Assembly: GCA_030612495.1 (NCBI GenBank)
Contig: JAUWNT010000122.1
Location: 1 to 6,141, forward strand
Source of the DNA: Candidatus Aminicenantota bacterium
Lineage (GTDB): Bacteria > Acidobacteriota > Aminicenantia > UBA2199
DNA length: 6,141 nt
Reading direction: 5' to 3'
Below, in pieces: positions 4,921-6,141 of the stretch. Position 1 is the first letter of the stretch, and every line of letters begins with the position of its first letter. The translations under genes and the position numbers were made by a program. The notes beneath the pieces are model-generated. The model had not been told where the DNA came from and did not search any database. It saw only the letters and a program-made list of their open reading frames with translations.

Positions 4921-5756
4921 CAAGTATTCTTTAAAACTTTATCAACTTGGTCCCAGTCAATCTCTCCGTAATATGTATTTAAAGCAAATAATGGTGCTGA
5001 AAAAGCTAAGTTTGACAAGAGATGAAATAATCGTTTCTTCATATTCTGTGGCAAAACGTTATAAACCTCATGGTTATCCTGCCACAGGGATCTAAGCAAT
5101 TCTTGGTTTTCTATCCGCTGTATTGAGAAATTCTTTGATTTAATAATAAAAAAAAAAGCTCCTAGAGGGGCTGATATCTGCCCATGGCTAATTGTCCCAA
5201 AAGGAGTTGAATATACTATGCTATTTTTATGAGAAAATGCAAAGAAAACCTGATCATCATTAAGGATACTATGACCAGTATTATGGCGGATTAGAGTAGT
5301 TTTTCCACCACCATCAGATGCTAAAAATACGAGAACTACTTGGTTACGAATCAAACCGGCGCCATGAAGCAAAAGATATCCATCATAAATTAACATTTGT
5401 GCAATAACAATTTTCATATTGGCCCAAATTAAAGCTTTTACATCGTAAATCATTCCCCCACGAACAATCTCTGGTAAAGCATAGCTAATAGTTATCTTTC
5501 TATCGGAAAATCTTTTTTCCACTAATATACGATCTTTATGACAAAAATAGACATAATTGTAACTATTTTGTTTATTCTGGCCTACAGTTCGGGTGTAATA
5601 ATTAAATTCTTCGTTTGATATAAGTTTACAACTTATTGTATAATCTGCTTTATTCGATTTTACTCTAAATTTACCCAACTGGCTAATACTGAAATCCATA
5701 TATGGGTCACTTTTTATCCTTAACGTACAACATCCAACCTTAAAATAATCTACCAT
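4920..5756 (-). CDS. HPr kinase/phosphorylase-like P-loop protein of the peptide cassette
   Basis: The 278-residue protein has an N-terminal region (1-125) rich in beta strands with no clear motif. The HprK-type nucleotide core follows: LLLHGAGLI at 128-136 (His131 in the position of the HprK 'LHG' motif), then the Walker A loop A146-S-D-G-G-G-K152-T-T and LNDD at 165-168 (the 'LSDD'-like acidic motif). It has no membrane segment and is probably cytoplasmic. True HprK phosphorylates HPr; relatives in RiPP loci, for example the lasso-peptide kinases, phosphorylate the peptide. The location, 42 nt after the Cys-rich precursor, supports a peptide substrate here. From memory it resembles ScmC of SynChlorMet cassettes. 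The ATG is weakly led; an AAGGAG lies 28 nt upstream with no usual start codon near it. A T10 run occurs within the frame (5148-5157). Confidence 0.82.
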   Translation of the reverse strand: MVDYFKVGCCTLRIKSDPYMDFSISQLGKFRVKSNKADYTISCKLISNEEFNYYTRTVGQNKQNSYNYVYFCHKDRILVEKRFSDRKITISYALPEIVRGGMIYDVKALIWANMKIVIAQMLIYDGYLLLHGAGLIRNQVVLVFLASDGGGKTTLIRHNTGHSILNDDQVFFAFSHKNSIVYSTPFGTISHGQISAPLGAFFFIIKSKNFSIQRIENQELLRSLWQDNHEVYNVLPQNMKKRLFHLLSNLAFSAPLFALNTYYGEIDWDQVDKVLKNT

Positions 5757-5798
5757 AAATTTTCTAATCTCTAATATCTATAGACTCCTTCAACCTCA

Positions 5799-6062
5799 TC
5801 AGGTAACGTTAGTCCCAGTGGCACAATGATTAGCATAAAAAACATCAGAACCAGTTTCACAACCTGCTACTCCGGGGAAATTTCCCATCGGACATGCTTC
5901 TGTTGTTACCAGATCACCTACTACACAGCCAAAAAGTTCACCTTTGGGATCTGTTCCGGAGGCACATTGTCCCATTGGTTTTACCTGGCCTATTGCTCCT
6001 AAACCTGATAGGTCTTGAGCATATGGGGGTTGATATATTTCCTTTCCTCTCTTTTTTACCAT
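5799..6062 (-). CDS. Cys-rich RiPP-precursor-like peptide with five CxxG units
   Basis: The 87-residue product starts at the ATG 6060-6062, preceded by GGAGG (6068-6072) at a 5-nt spacing. An ATG four codons upstream (6072-6074) has no ribosome site and overlaps this one. Residues 1-32 look like a leader: a basic start (MVKKRGKEIYQPP) and 'DLSGLGAIGQ', the 'KK.Y..P...dLSg..A.GQ' pattern I associate with radical-SAM/PqqD-dependent precursors. The core has Cys33, 46, 57, 68 and 80, every one in CxxG (CASG, CVVG, CPMG, CETG, CATG), 11-13 residues apart. KPMG at 28-31 just before the first unit resembles CPMG without its Cys. There is no signal peptide and no double-Gly site. By hand count the gene is about 44% G+C, clearly richer than its neighbours. 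Modification chemistry is not determined; thioether or Cys-based crosslinks are the obvious hypothesis. It is the first gene of the operon with the kinase and peptidase. Confidence 0.82.
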   Translation of the reverse strand: MVKKRGKEIYQPPYAQDLSGLGAIGQVKPMGQCASGTDPKGELFGCVVGDLVTTEACPMGNFPGVAGCETGSDVFYANHCATGTNVT

Positions 6063-6067
6063 TCTAT

Positions 6068-6072
6068 CCTCC
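6068..6072 (-). promoter_or_regulatory. Ribosome-binding site that decides the precursor start
   Basis: GGAGG on the minus strand lies 5 nt before the ATG at 6060-6062. It lies inside the codons that would follow the upstream ATG at 6072-6074, which itself is preceded only by A/T. Confidence 0.75.
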
Positions 6073-6081
6073 ATTTTTTTT

Positions 6082-6110
6082 ATTAAATCATATTAAAATT
6101 TTTTTTTCAA
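6082..6110 (-). promoter_or_regulatory. Candidate promoter of the peptide operon
   Basis: On the minus strand TTGAAA (6105-6110) and TTTAAT (6082-6087) are 17 nt apart, each one mismatch from consensus. The surrounding A/T tracts (6093-6125) make chance matches likely but also suit a promoter. A start near 6075 would leave a leader of about 13 nt, just enough to hold the GGAGG. Confidence 0.4.
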
Positions 6111-6141
6111 GTTTTTTTTTATTTTTTTTATGTCTGGAAAT

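Overview
The window is AT-rich bacterial DNA with Shine-Dalgarno-led genes, recognisable sigma70-type promoters, long A/T homopolymers and spacers full of short-word repeats. A REP-associated tyrosine transposase (RAYT) and a Cys-rich peptide cassette fit an uncultivated anaerobic lineage such as Omnitrophota or a deltaproteobacteria-like group. That placement is a weak guess; nothing here fixes the taxon. There are no rRNA, tRNA or CRISPR features.

Left (1-1022, minus strand): a histidine-phosphatase gene, probably leaderless with a GTG start, is followed by a membrane-anchored protein of unknown function that runs off the left edge. Then (1056-2129, plus strand): a full-length RAYT, preceded by a tandem GGGGATAAA/GGGGACAGG motif and ending in an imperfect hairpin.

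Middle (2130-4241): a two-gene plus-strand islet encodes a plasmid pRiA4b ORF-3-like protein and an unrecognised helical protein. It has a good promoter overlapping a 15-bp palindrome and a structured leader. Spacers made of degenerate 7- and 8-bp tandem repeats bound it on both sides, in mirror order.

Right (4242-6141, minus strand): the most interesting part. A small Cys-rich peptide with five evenly spaced CxxG units looks like a RiPP precursor. It is followed by an HprK-like P-loop kinase homologue and a soluble signal-peptidase-like (S26, Ser/His) protein. This looks like one transcript for a peptide, a possible modifying kinase and a possible processing peptidase. It resembles what I remember of SynChlorMet-type radical-SAM cassettes. 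No radical SAM enzyme, PqqD-like protein or exporter lies inside the window; if they exist they should lie beyond 6141.
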